Source: a virus. Taken from it: a stretch of DNA of 48,637 nt. Position numbers and translations under genes: made by a program. The notes under the pieces were generated by a model. It saw nothing but the letters and a program-made list of their open reading frames with translations, made no database searches and was not told the DNA's origin. Each line of letters begins with the position of its first letter. Position 1 is the stretch's first letter. The stretch covers positions 1-48,637 of IMG/VR virus record IMGVR_UViG_3300028920_000098. One strand, 5' to 3'. Positions 1-6,580 of this stretch are shown piece after piece.

Positions 1-154
1 CGTGAGGCAGATTCTCCAGGATAGGTTCGAGAAAAACACATACTCCTCGCTGACGGTGCAAGAGGGAGAAACTCTGCTTCTCCACTTCCAGGTCATGCAA
101 GCGGCCCAGGAGGCCAATGTACCGGCTGGATACGTAACAGAGAGGTTGCTGGAG
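1..154. repeat. Terminal overlap, copy 1 (circular assembly)
   Basis: These 154 bases recur at the other end (48484-48637) with one difference, C28 here and T48511 there. The bet reading frame continues exactly across the junction, so the repeat is the overlap left when a circular or circularly permuted molecule was linearised. A genuine short terminal repeat is less likely, because the breakpoint lies inside a gene and not beside the terminase genes. Confidence 0.93.
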
Positions 155-241
155 AAGTGGGAAGTGGCGGACCTTTCTCAGGCTGACTCCTCAGTCCTGG
201 CGGAGCTTCTCGCGGAGTTCCAGGCAGCAGCGAGCGACTGA
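2..241 (+). CDS. bet: Bet/RecT-family annealing protein, C-terminal part
   Basis: This is the C-terminal 79 codons of the gene that starts at 47579. Joining the two ends through the 154-bp overlap gives one uninterrupted frame of 381 codons. The piece is Glu/Gln-rich and helical (residues from about DDVRQIL onward). It lies beyond the conserved annealing core and resembles the variable C-terminal extension of Bet proteins, which in the family often mediates partner contacts. The GTG at position 2 is an internal valine codon and not a start. The stop is at 239-241. About 270 bases without a gene follow before the replication genes. Confidence 0.9.
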   Translation: MRQILQDRFEKNTYSSLTVQEGETLLLHFQVMQAAQEANVPAGYVTERLLEKWEVADLSQADSSVLAELLAEFQAAASD

Positions 242-513
242 GGCCATGCAACAGGCGACCCCCCGGGCCCTACCCGTCCTAATTCTTTCCTGGCAGGAAG
301 AGTTCCACAACGGGAATAGGGTCTCGGGGTCGTCTCGGATTTTGTTCTTGACCCCCTTTTCTCCGTGCGTAGGATCGACTCCATACTCGGGTGAAGGGGG
401 AAACTCTTCTGAATACAAACAAGACAGACAGGGCCGGACCTTCCTTTATCTCCCTCACCCGAGCGCGGTAAACGGTAGTACTCCGGCCCCCTGTCTGTCT
501 GTAAGGACTATAG
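242..513. other. Gap between bet and the replication initiator
   Basis: No convincing gene was found. The notable content is a long-loop inverted repeat just before the next gene: AGACAGACAGG-GCCGGA at about 422-437 pairs with TCCGGCCCCCTGTCTGTCT at 482-500, with a small bulge. The right arm ends immediately before the AAGGA ribosome site (503-507) of the next gene, so the fold could affect translation of the replication initiator. There is no T-run, so it does not look like an intrinsic terminator. No strong promoter was seen; a TTGACC at 348 has no good -10 partner. Confidence 0.5.
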
Positions 514-1359
514 ATGCCGGAACGGATTCCAGGCGGCTTCATTCTGCTCGCTCGGAGGCTGTTCGACTCTGAGATTTGGAATGAGCCGCCGCTCTACTTC
601 AAGGTGTGGGTTTTTCTCTTGATGAGTGCGAACCACAAGGACCAAGTGGGAGGAAAGCTGAAGCGAGGCCAGTGCCTTATCCGATATGAAGACATCCAGG
701 ATGCGACCACCTACATGGTCGGATACCGCCGAGAGAGGCCCTCGAAGCCCCAGATTGCGAAAATTCTACGAAGGTTGCGCGAAGGAAACATGATAGCAAC
801 GACGAAGACAACACGCGGGCTAGTCGTTACTATATGCAACTACGAGACTTATCAAGATCCGAGCAAATACGAAAGCAACAACGAAGATCCTGCGACAGCA
901 ATGCGAAGGCAACAGTTGGGTTCCACTATAAACAAGAATGATAAGAATGATAAGAATGACAAGAAAAAAGAAACTACCCCTTCCCCTTCTTCTGGAAAGC
1001 CCAAGAAGAAACAGCCAGATTCTCAAGCTATCCAGATTTATGACTTCCTCAAGGAGGAGTCCCTCAAGGCTCGGGAGATAGACCTCGGCAATGATGGTCG
1101 GATCAAGTCCGTCAGGAAGATCCAGGCTCGGCTCAACAGTAAATGCTCAGTCGAGGAATGCAGAGAGGCCGGGAAGAACTACCTCTGGAATCCGTGGTGG
1201 AAGGAACACACGGAGATCAAGTTCTGGAAGCACGTCTTCGAATCGGACTCGAAAGTCAAACAGTGGGTGAGGAAGAAGCCGGAGCCCGAAAAGGCAATCC
1301 AGAGAACGATCGACGGCGTGAGACCGCCAGGGCAGCGAGATATGGGGGGGCTAGGATGA
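514..1359 (+). CDS. Phage replication initiator / replisome organizer-like protein
   Basis: This 281-residue protein belongs to a family common beside phage dnaB genes. Its N-terminal signature is visible (GGFILLARRLFDSEIW, then PPLYFKVWVFLLMSANH, residues 7-43). A winged-helix-like segment follows (about 44-115), then a Lys/Asn/Asp-rich linker with an NDK repeat (about 140-152) and a basic C-terminal domain with paired tryptophans (about 205-245). By family knowledge such proteins bind the origin and help recruit the helicase. The start has AAGGA seven bases upstream. The stop overlaps the dnaB start as ATGA, so the pair is translationally coupled, which supports a joint role in replication initiation. 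Confidence 0.72.
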   Translation: MPERIPGGFILLARRLFDSEIWNEPPLYFKVWVFLLMSANHKDQVGGKLKRGQCLIRYEDIQDATTYMVGYRRERPSKPQIAKILRRLREGNMIATTKTTRGLVVTICNYETYQDPSKYESNNEDPATAMRRQQLGSTINKNDKNDKNDKKKETTPSPSSGKPKKKQPDSQAIQIYDFLKEESLKAREIDLGNDGRIKSVRKIQARLNSKCSVEECREAGKNYLWNPWWKEHTEIKFWKHVFESDSKVKQWVRKKPEPEKAIQRTIDGVRPPGQRDMGGLG

Positions 1360-2702
1360 CAGAAGAGAGACGGCCACCACAGGACATCGAGGCCGAATCA
1401 GCCATCCTGGGCGCGATATTGATCGACGAGGCTCTTGGCTTGAGCATTATCCAGGAACTCACGCCAGACGACTTCTACCGGACATCCCACCAGGAGATAT
1501 TCAGGGCGATGTGCTCGCTCGCAGACAAGGGTTTACCCACAGACACAATTATGGTCAGGGACGAACTGCGCCGGGTTGGGGGGCTCGAGCAGTGCGGCGG
1601 GACCGACTATTTGGTCAACCTGTCCAAGTCGGTCCCTTCCCTGGCCAATGCTCCGTCCTACATCTCCATCGTGAAAGAGGCCGCAGTGGCAAGGCAGGCG
1701 ATAACAAGCATGACAAAGCTGCTAGGTGGGGCATATGCGAGAAACTGCGACGTCAGGGATATGCTGATCGAGATTGAGGATTCAATTTACATGGCCCAAC
1801 GCAGACTGGATTCCGATAAGGATGCCGAAAGTCTTCGGGATATCGCATCCTCAGAGGACGAAGTGCCAAAACGGACTATGGGCCTTGGTTTCCGCGCGCT
1901 GAGAAATCATGTGAAAGGCTTTGCGACGCGACGGGTTTCTGTCATAGGCGGTCGTCCGAGCATGGGCAAGACGAGCTTCGCGCTACAGATAGCGGCGCGG
2001 CAAGGTATAGAGGGCACGAAGAGTCGGTTTTTCTCAATCGAAATGGATCGCGATGACGTCGGGGTTTTTGCGAGAAGAATGCGTCTGCCAGGCGGGTCGA
2101 ATGTCTACATCGACGACAGGACCAGGCTTGGCTATGCGGACATTCGTGCTTTTCTCCGTAGCGCGGAGAACCGCCGCAACAAGGTCGACGTCGTTTACAT
2201 CGACTACATTCAGTTGATGGAGCCGCCGCCGCACGCGATAAGGCTGTCCAGAAACCTGCAGATCGCAGAAATCTCTAGGGAGTTGAAGAGGATTGCCAGA
2301 GAGCATGATGTGCATGTCTGCTGTATTTCGCAACTATCCAGACAGCCAGACCAGAGAGAGAACCCAGCACCACAACTGTCAGACCTAAGAGATTCTGGCA
2401 GCATCGAGCAAGAGGCTGATCTTGTGATGCTTCTCTACAGGCCAGGATACTACGACAGCACTGCGGATCCGGGGCTAGGCAAGATCAACATCGCCAAGAA
2501 TAAATTCGGCAAGGTGGGCTGGGTCTCGATGTCTTGGAGGGGAGGAGAAGGTTATGAGCCGGATGAAGGACCCCGTGAGGATTGGGGAGGTAGTGCCGAA
2601 GGTGCTGGCGAAGGTCATTCGGACCTATCCGAATCACCGGGAGATGATCTTCGGGGAGTACGTACTGGCGAGGAAGCGATCGAGGAAGGGGATTTGGGAT
2701 GA
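1356..2702 (+). CDS. dnaB: Replicative DNA helicase, DnaB family
   Basis: A 448-residue ring helicase that would unwind DNA at the phage fork. The N-terminal DnaB domain begins with PPQDIEAESAILGAI (residues 7-21). The RecA-like ATPase core carries Walker A GGRPSMGKTS at about 198-207, Walker B-like VVYIDYIQLM at about 280-289, and a SQLSR motif with an Arg-rich stretch thereafter. The upstream in-frame starts from 1143 lie inside the previous gene; ATG 1356 overlaps its stop. The core ends normally near residue 405, but the last 43 residues are Gly/Glu-rich and low in complexity. They coincide with a well-formed small ORF in another frame (2554-2706), so this tail may be shaped by the nested gene and not by helicase function. 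Confidence 0.95.
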   Translation: MTEERRPPQDIEAESAILGAILIDEALGLSIIQELTPDDFYRTSHQEIFRAMCSLADKGLPTDTIMVRDELRRVGGLEQCGGTDYLVNLSKSVPSLANAPSYISIVKEAAVARQAITSMTKLLGGAYARNCDVRDMLIEIEDSIYMAQRRLDSDKDAESLRDIASSEDEVPKRTMGLGFRALRNHVKGFATRRVSVIGGRPSMGKTSFALQIAARQGIEGTKSRFFSIEMDRDDVGVFARRMRLPGGSNVYIDDRTRLGYADIRAFLRSAENRRNKVDVVYIDYIQLMEPPPHAIRLSRNLQIAEISRELKRIAREHDVHVCCISQLSRQPDQRENPAPQLSDLRDSGSIEQEADLVMLLYRPGYYDSTADPGLGKINIAKNKFGKVGWVSMSWRGGEGYEPDEGPREDWGGSAEGAGEGHSDLSESPGDDLRGVRTGEEAIEEGDLG

Positions 2703-2706
2703 GTGA
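2554..2706 (+). CDS. Nested 50-residue ORF inside the dnaB tail
   Basis: A 50-codon ORF lies out of frame in the last part of dnaB and overlaps the start of the next gene. It is preceded by the strongest ribosome site nearby (GGAGGGGAGGAGAAGG, 2536-2551, two bases before the ATG; the best pairing AGGAG is about 8 bases away). The product has balanced composition (MSRMKDPVRIGEVVPKV, then a YPNHREMIFGEYVLARK segment and a basic end). The opening RIGEVVPKVL faintly resembles the start of DUF721/DciA helicase-loader domains, but it is too short to assign. If real, it would be co-translated with dnaB. No homologue is recognised. Confidence 0.5.
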   Translation: MSRMKDPVRIGEVVPKVLAKVIRTYPNHREMIFGEYVLARKRSRKGIWDE

Positions 2707-2968
2707 GCAGAACAAGCAGTCCTGGGGCCTTGCAGACGAACTCTACGCATGGATAGGCTTCAATCGGGATGGCTTGCCAGAGGATGAGGTGAAGCGGATA
2801 CAGCAACTCGTAAAGCGCGTCAGGGCGATGGAGGGCAAGAAGCCCTGGGGGCTGGCTGACCTTCGAAACGAAGTAGATTGCCGGATACAGCACGGGGCCG
2901 AGAGCAACGGACACCTGGAGTATGTGCTCGGTCGGCTTGACGAGCTACTCAGGAGGGAGCCGAAATGA
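2699..2968 (+). CDS. Small protein of unknown function
   Basis: This 89-residue acidic/basic helical protein starts at an ATG overlapping the dnaB stop (ATGA). Residues 6-25 are Trp-rich (SWGLADELYAWIGFN), and the short phrase WGLADL recurs at about residue 50, suggesting two similar halves. No domain is recognised. Its position between helicase and resolvase suggests a DNA-metabolism accessory, but this rests on context alone. It overlaps the RusA gene start by four bases. Confidence 0.7.
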   Translation: MSEQNKQSWGLADELYAWIGFNRDGLPEDEVKRIQQLVKRVRAMEGKKPWGLADLRNEVDCRIQHGAESNGHLEYVLGRLDELLRREPK

Positions 2969-3411
2969 CCTGCACTCTGAAGTTCCGCGTGTACGGTGTC
3001 CCGAAACCTGCCGGCAGCAAGAAGGCCTTTGTGAACAAGAAGACCCGGCAGCCCATCATCGTCGATGACTGCAAGCGCAGCAAGGAGTGGAAGCATGACG
3101 TCAGGGATGCGGCCTTCGATGTGGCGCCCACAACACCGATAAATGCGCCGATCACCCTGGATGTGACCTTTATCATGCCGAGACCGAAGTACCACTACAG
3201 GACGGGGAAACACGCGGGGGAGCTCAAGCCTAACGCCCCGGAGAAGCACACCAAAAAGCCGGACCGAACAAAGCTCTTGAGGGGTACTGAGGACGCGCTG
3301 ACCAAACTGCTATGGGCGGACGATAGCTTGGTGTGGTCTGGCAAGACCGAGAAGGTGTACGGCGACAGGCCGGGGGCAGAGATTACGATTGAGTGGGAGG
3401 AGGAGGAATGA
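2965..3411 (+). CDS. rusA: RusA-like Holliday-junction resolvase
   Basis: A 148-residue protein of the RusA endonuclease family, which cuts Holliday junctions made during phage recombination and replication. Visible family features are the N-terminal strand FRVYGVPKPAGSKKAF (7-22), the PRPKYHYR segment (about 71-78), and the acidic catalytic region with RxLLRGTEDALTKLLWADDSL (about 94-115). The Asp residues in PDR and WADD are the expected metal ligands. Family length is normal. Downstream of Bet and DnaB, it would process joint molecules from annealing-based recombination. The start ATG overlaps the preceding stop and has AGGAGGG upstream. Confidence 0.88.
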   Translation: MTCTLKFRVYGVPKPAGSKKAFVNKKTRQPIIVDDCKRSKEWKHDVRDAAFDVAPTTPINAPITLDVTFIMPRPKYHYRTGKHAGELKPNAPEKHTKKPDRTKLLRGTEDALTKLLWADDSLVWSGKTEKVYGDRPGAEITIEWEEEE

Positions 3412-3650
3412 GCCAGGAATGTCCTACCTGTAAGGCAAAAGAAGAGGCTCGGCTGGAGTCAATGCGCAAGGCGGCGGAGGAGGCGAAAGCGGAGATGTCT
3501 AAAGACCGGCAGCCATTTCTTCGTGGTGAGACCATCGCGGAATGGATCAGGGTATGCGGCGTCGATGGCTTTGAGGCGATGCTCGCCGCCAGCCTCGACG
3601 ATCACTTCATGTGGAAGTTTGGACTCCGAGTGTACAGGAGCAAGCGATGA
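3408..3650 (+). CDS. Small protein with N-terminal CxxC
   Basis: This 80-residue protein starts at ATG 3408, directly behind GGAGGAGGA; an in-frame upstream GTG at 3393 lies inside rusA and would add only Gly residues. It opens with CPTCKAKEEAR (residues 5-15), a lone CxxC pair, then a charged helix. The C-terminal half (FLRGETIAEWIRVCG, FMWKFGLRVYR) looks globular. One CxxC alone may bind metal as a dimer. Function unknown. It overlaps the next small membrane gene by four bases. Confidence 0.7.
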   Translation: MSQECPTCKAKEEARLESMRKAAEEAKAEMSKDRQPFLRGETIAEWIRVCGVDGFEAMLAASLDDHFMWKFGLRVYRSKR

Positions 3651-3763
3651 CCGAGCAGAAGCCGATCGACTACTGGCTGCTGATCTTCTGGATACTGGCA
3701 ATACACGCCTGCCTTGCGTTCTGGTGGGGGGCGATCTCGTTTGTGAAGTGGATGACGACATGA
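3647..3763 (+). CDS. Single-span membrane peptide, 38 residues
   Basis: This short ORF starts at an ATG overlapping the previous stop (ATGA). After a polar start, residues 9-30 form one hydrophobic helix (YWLLIFWILAIHACLAFWWG), followed by a short basic tail (VKWMTT). It is a typical phage small membrane protein. The role is unknown: it could alter the host membrane or exclude other phages, but nothing in the sequence says which. Similar one-span peptides occur at 6577 and, on the minus strand, at 12465 and 13863. Confidence 0.6.
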   Translation: MTEQKPIDYWLLIFWILAIHACLAFWWGAISFVKWMTT

Positions 3764-3794
3764 CCGTCAATGAGCCTAACGAAAGGAGACTGAG

Positions 3795-4064
3795 ATGGAG
3801 AAGAAAGAAGTGCTGTCTGGTTATGCGATTGTCGTGCTGGATCGCGGGTTTGTCTACGTTGGCGATGTGGAGGTGTCTGAGGACTGGTGCGTCATCTCGG
3901 GGGCTCGAAACATCCGCTATTGGGGTGTGACCAAGGGCCTCGGCGAGCTTGCGCAGAACGGTCCAACAGAGAAGACGAAGCTCGACACGGTGGGTACGGT
4001 GCGCGCCCCAATGCGTGCGGTAATTTCCGTCATAGACACGGAGGCAAGCAAGTGGAAGTGCTAG
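3795..4064 (+). CDS. DUF6948-like phage protein
   Basis: This 89-residue protein has a layout I recognise from a widespread phage family: an N-terminal beta strand with a Tyr/Val-rich segment, then ARNIRYWGVTKGLGELAQNG (about 36-55) and a strand-turn-strand end (VRAPMRAVISVID). It matches the DUF6948 pattern of an ARxLWYWSGA-like motif followed by ExxxxG. Function unknown. In other phages such genes can sit next to a Gly-rich repeat ORF, as here. The start has GAAAGGAGA upstream, and the C-terminus overlaps the repeat gene. Confidence 0.6.
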   Translation: MEKKEVLSGYAIVVLDRGFVYVGDVEVSEDWCVISGARNIRYWGVTKGLGELAQNGPTEKTKLDTVGTVRAPMRAVISVIDTEASKWKC

Positions 4065-4255
4065 AAATCACACTGGACGGTTCCGGTTCCGGTTCCGGTT
4101 ACGGTTACGGTTACGGTTACGGTGACGGTTACGGTTCCGGTTACGGTGACGGTTACGGTGACGGTGACGGTGACGGTGACGGTGACGGTTACGGTGACGG
4201 TGACGGTGACGGTTCCGGTTACGGTTACGGTGACGGTGACGGTTACGGTTCCTAA
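4052..4255 (+). CDS. Gly-Xaa hexanucleotide repeat protein
   Basis: The best start is GTG 4052, preceded by GGAGG at 4041-4045. It gives 67 residues: a nine-residue leader, then 29 uninterrupted Gly-Xaa units in which Xaa is only Ser, Tyr or Asp. Every Gly codon is GGT and every Xaa codon is TCC, TAC or GAC, so the DNA is a pure GGTNNC array. The stop follows the last unit directly. The product would be acidic, flexible and tyrosine-rich. It overlaps the preceding gene by 13 bases. Function unknown. Length could vary by six-base slippage without frameshift. The opposite strand is also open (poly Val-Thr), but that follows from the repeat. Confidence 0.6.
   Translation: MEVLEITLDGSGSGSGYGYGYGYGDGYGSGYGDGYGDGDGDGDGDGYGDGDGDGSGYGYGDGDGYGS
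4079..4252 (+). repeat. 29-copy GGTNNC hexanucleotide tandem array
   Basis: There are exactly 29 contiguous hexamers, each GGTTCC, GGTTAC or GGTGAC, with no interruption. Order is irregular: a Ser-type start, then a Tyr-rich block, a mixed block and a run of five Asp-type units. Only bases 4 and 5 of each hexamer vary. Such an array is prone to slipped-strand copy change in six-base steps. Confidence 0.95.
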
Positions 4256-4270
4256 GCATGAGTGGCTGAT

Positions 4271-4343
4271 GACCGAGGCGAAACCGGGAGACGAGCAGGC
4301 CGGTGCGGGTAACGGGATTAAGAAACCGCCGCGCGCCTCGGTC
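4271..4343. promoter_or_regulatory. Long-loop inverted repeat before a small gene
   Basis: GACCGAGGCG (4271-4280) and CGCCTCGGTC (4334-4343) are perfect 10-bp complements about 53 bases apart. They lie between the repeat gene and the AAGGAGAA ribosome site of the next gene (ATG 4359). No T-run follows, so an intrinsic terminator is unlikely. A translational or RNA-stability role is possible. Confidence 0.4.
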
Positions 4344-4358
4344 TTGAAAGGAGAAGCC

Positions 4359-4664
4359 ATGACCGACCTAGCAGCGGACGTGAGGGAGGCGTTCTGTGTT
4401 GGGTTCTGTGGCGAGTCTAAGCCTAACGCCGCTTGCCTGGATTGTATCATGGGTGTCGCCAACCCCGAATCGGTCCTCGCAGCCTGTAAGCGCCTGCTGT
4501 CTCGGGAGCGGTTGGGGGAGGAGGAGATACGCCCAGAAGCCTTGAAGCACGTACTGGGGGATGACGTATCTGGCCTGTACGACGGCACGGTGGATGGCTT
4601 TGAGGTGGGATACAAGGCTGCCCAAGACCGCATCCTCGGCCCGGTTGAGGGGTGCGGGAAATGA
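4359..4664 (+). CDS. Cys-containing small protein
   Basis: ATG 4359 is chosen because AAGGAGAA sits just upstream; the in-frame ATG at 4269 has no ribosome site and the frame further up is the repeat array. The 101-residue product has a Cys cluster near the front (FCVGFCGESKPNAACLDC, about 12-29) and helical remainder. The end reads ILGPVEGCGK. The DNA for that end (CCCGGTTGAGGxxTGCG) recurs at 5707 and 9162. Possible metal binding; function unknown. It overlaps the next ATG by four bases. Confidence 0.65.
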   Translation: MTDLAADVREAFCVGFCGESKPNAACLDCIMGVANPESVLAACKRLLSRERLGEEEIRPEALKHVLGDDVSGLYDGTVDGFEVGYKAAQDRILGPVEGCGK

Positions 4665-4873
4665 GATGCCCCAAGCACAGTTGCAAGTACGAATACGAGT
4701 GGGACAAGGATAGCAGGAAGGACATTGAGTACTGCCCAGAGTGCCGGAAGGAAAATATGGAATGGCTGCGCAAGCTAATCGGCCCTGCGCCGTGTCCCTA
4801 TTGCAAGGGTACGGGCAAGCATCCGCTGGCCGACTGCGGCCCTGCAGAGGACGAGGAGGATAGCAATGCCTAA
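4661..4873 (+). CDS. Zinc-ribbon-like small protein
   Basis: A 70-residue protein starting at an ATG that overlaps the previous stop. It has three Cys groups: CPKHSC (3-8), CPEC (about 28-31) and CPYCKGTGK (about 48-56). The last is a single DnaJ-type CxxCxGxG knuckle. It ends with the recurring DCGPAEDEED tail. Probably binds zinc. Partner and role are unknown. The downstream start overlaps its last codons. Confidence 0.65.
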   Translation: MRCPKHSCKYEYEWDKDSRKDIEYCPECRKENMEWLRKLIGPAPCPYCKGTGKHPLADCGPAEDEEDSNA

Positions 4874-5309
4874 GCGAGTAATGATAACAGCCAAGATGCT
4901 GCGGGCAAAGGGTGCATACGCGGATCAGGTGGAGATATTTCGCAAGATGTGGCCAGGCGGCGCTACAGTCACCAAGGGCAACGCACTCAAGGCCGCCAAG
5001 CTGGGGCTGAATGACGAATGGTTTGCGAGGTATCTTCTACCCACCAAGCTGCATAACGAGTACGATGCCAAGCTCAAGCCCCTGGATGACGAGTACCTGG
5101 CCAAGCTCAAGCTCCTGGATGACGAGTACTGGGCCAAGCTCAAGCCCCTGGATGACGAGTACGATGCCAAACGCAAGCCCCTGGATGACGAGTACGATGC
5201 CAAGCGCGAGCCCCTGGATGACGAGTACGATGCCAAGCGCTGGCTCATCCTATACCCATTGTTGAGGCAGGCACTGAGCGGCCATGCAGAGGACGGGGAG
5301 GGGGAGTGA
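4866..5309 (+). CDS. Protein with 11-residue tandem repeats
   Basis: This 147-residue protein has a globular N-terminal part (residues 1-64, with ITAKMLRAKGAYADQ). Five near-identical 11-residue units (consensus EYDAKLKPLDD) and a partial sixth follow from about residue 65 to 125, then a short helical end. The units are charged and helix-forming, so an extended helical rod is likely. Function unknown. The C-terminal HAEDGEGE is encoded by the same DNA segment (AGGACGGGGAGGG) that serves as ribosome site for the next gene. Confidence 0.7.
   Translation: MPKRVMITAKMLRAKGAYADQVEIFRKMWPGGATVTKGNALKAAKLGLNDEWFARYLLPTKLHNEYDAKLKPLDDEYLAKLKLLDDEYWAKLKPLDDEYDAKRKPLDDEYDAKREPLDDEYDAKRWLILYPLLRQALSGHAEDGEGE
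5058..5240 (+). repeat. 33-bp tandem repeat, five copies plus a partial
   Basis: Units begin with GAGTAC at 5058, 5091, 5124, 5157, 5190 and 5223 (partial). They differ at a few positions (CTGGCC, TGGGCC or GATGCC after GAGTAC; AAGCTC, CGCAAG or CGCGAG later). Copies four and five are the most alike, which suggests recent expansion at the 3' side. All stay in frame. Confidence 0.92.
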
Positions 5310-5560
5310 TGTTGGCAGAATGTGGAACCTACTGGGCAGCGCTTTGGCGCTCCAGAAATGAGCTCGACGGCGTGACTGAACATCTGATCCATAGGGATTG
5401 TGTGCCTGTCTTGTTCCGTACCAGAAGACAAACCAGGGAGTTCATCCAGAAGGAGTACGGCTACATCCGGACGCGCAAAGACCTACGGCAAGAGCCGTTT
5501 GGGTGGCGAGTACCACGGGCAGTGAAGGTGTGCGTTACAATTGCCGAGAAGGAGGAGTGA
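5309..5560 (+). CDS. Conserved-looking small phage protein
   Basis: This 83-residue protein starts at ATG 5309, where the A is shared with the upstream TGA, behind GGGGAGGGGG. It has the pattern LFRTRRQTREFIQKEYGYIRT (about 36-56), then RQEPFGWRVPRAVKVCV. I associate this arrangement with small phage proteins of unknown function that report a value and carry an arginine-rich FRTRxxARxx helix. No catalytic motif is visible. It overlaps the next gene by one base. Confidence 0.65.
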   Translation: MLAECGTYWAALWRSRNELDGVTEHLIHRDCVPVLFRTRRQTREFIQKEYGYIRTRKDLRQEPFGWRVPRAVKVCVTIAEKEE

Positions 5561-5874
5561 TGGATAGGACCGATCTTGTGTTGGCTTTGGAGCGGAGAAT
5601 TGCGGACTGGTGCGAGGAACACAACGAGGATTTCGTGTGCGCTGTGTCTGCGGCAGAGTGCTTCGCCGACCTTTTCCCAAACGTTGCCAAACGAGTCGCA
5701 GAGGCGGACCCGGTTGAGGACTGCGAGACGTCACCGAACATGAGTGGCAAGTGTGAGAAGTGCGGGAAGTCTCTACCGTATGCCTTCAATGACATGGACG
5801 ATGAGGGCCGGATATGTCAGATCTACGAGAATTGTCCCGACTGCGGCGCTGCCGAGGACGGGGAGGGAACATGA
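5560..5874 (+). CDS. Zinc-knuckle accessory protein
   Basis: This 104-residue protein starts at ATG 5560 with GGAGGAG upstream; the longer frame lies within the previous gene. The N-terminal half is helical (LALERRIADWCEEHN). The C-terminal half has two CxxC pairs, CEKCGKS (about 67-73) and CPDCGAAEDGEG (about 92-103), forming a likely zinc ribbon. The end is one of several copies of a recurring CPDCG-A-EDGEG tail. Function unknown. Confidence 0.65.
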   Translation: MDRTDLVLALERRIADWCEEHNEDFVCAVSAAECFADLFPNVAKRVAEADPVEDCETSPNMSGKCEKCGKSLPYAFNDMDDEGRICQIYENCPDCGAAEDGEGT

Positions 5875-6113
5875 AGTACATCATGATTGAGCACCCCATG
5901 TACGAGCTCGATACCCCAATCCTGTTCGACAACGTACTGGCGCATAGGCGGGTGAAGGAAACGATGGACTGCGGAGTGGTCTCAGCGGGCTTCGTCAAGA
6001 TTGACTGGAAAGAGAAAACGGTATTCTGCTACGGGCGATCGGAGTCTCTGAACATAGCAAGCAGGGGCGCGGAGGACTCGCAGATCGTGGCGGCGGTGTT
6101 AGGGCTGGTGTAA
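5871..6113 (+). CDS. Small protein of unknown function
   Basis: An 80-residue product from ATG 5871 (GGGGAGGGAAC upstream, overlap ATGA with the previous stop). It is a beta-rich small protein: KYIMIEHPMYELDTPILF at the start, then SAGFVKIDWKEKTVFCYGRS, which suits a strand-turn-strand fold, and a helical end. No family recognised. Expected in the same early transcript as its neighbours. Confidence 0.62.
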   Translation: MKYIMIEHPMYELDTPILFDNVLAHRRVKETMDCGVVSAGFVKIDWKEKTVFCYGRSESLNIASRGAEDSQIVAAVLGLV

Positions 6114-6124
6114 GGGAGGAAGCA

Positions 6125-6580
6125 ATGATTGAGGAATTGGACCTGAAGGCCCGGGACATGGGCTGGAACAAAAGGCGACTTGTGCTACTGCTGGAGGGCC
6201 TTGGGGTAACGGGCAAGATCAACCAACTGGTCAAGGCGGTCCAAACCCTAGAGACGACGGTGAGCGGGAACCGAGGCTGGATACAGGCCCAGGTCGACGC
6301 GAAGCGACTCAGGCAAGAGGCAGAAGAATTGAGTCTGGCGAGCGAGGTGTTGCGTGACAACCTGCCGAAGCCCAAGAGGACGAGGCTGGAGGCTATAGCA
6401 GCGGAGGGATGCCGGTACGCAAGCGGAACCGTGTTGCCCAAGGGCGACTTTGACCTGCTCCTCCGCTGCGCCGACGTCATCAAGAGACGCGGAGACGCCA
6501 CCTGCGGCGATATGCTTATGGATGCGTACGCCGAGATGGCTGACATCTATGACGAACTTACGGCGGAGGCGGACGCATGA
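6125..6580 (+). CDS. Helical protein of unknown function
   Basis: A 151-residue protein with AGGGAGGA before the ATG. Helices dominate. Residues 8-45 (ARDMGWNKRRLVLLLEGLG) could be a helix-turn-helix-like bundle; a charged coiled segment spans about 58-80, and the C-terminal part has GDFDLLLRCADVIKRRG. No motif identifies a function. It overlaps the next membrane peptide by four bases. Confidence 0.68.
   Translation: MIEELDLKARDMGWNKRRLVLLLEGLGVTGKINQLVKAVQTLETTVSGNRGWIQAQVDAKRLRQEAEELSLASEVLRDNLPKPKRTRLEAIAAEGCRYASGTVLPKGDFDLLLRCADVIKRRGDATCGDMLMDAYAEMADIYDELTAEADA

Noticed and set aside
3523-3930. 135-codon ORF overlapping three small genes
   Set aside because: Composition is shadow-like, and the other frames have coupled starts, ribosome sites and protein-like sequences.
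4061-4678. Long minus-strand ORF with Val-Thr repeats
   Set aside because: It is the reverse reading of the GGTNNC array and its neighbours; any frame through such an array stays open.
4079-5240. CRISPR array
   Set aside because: The repeats are contiguous, in-frame, coding tandem units without spacers. The Cas4-like nuclease elsewhere has no other cas genes beside it.
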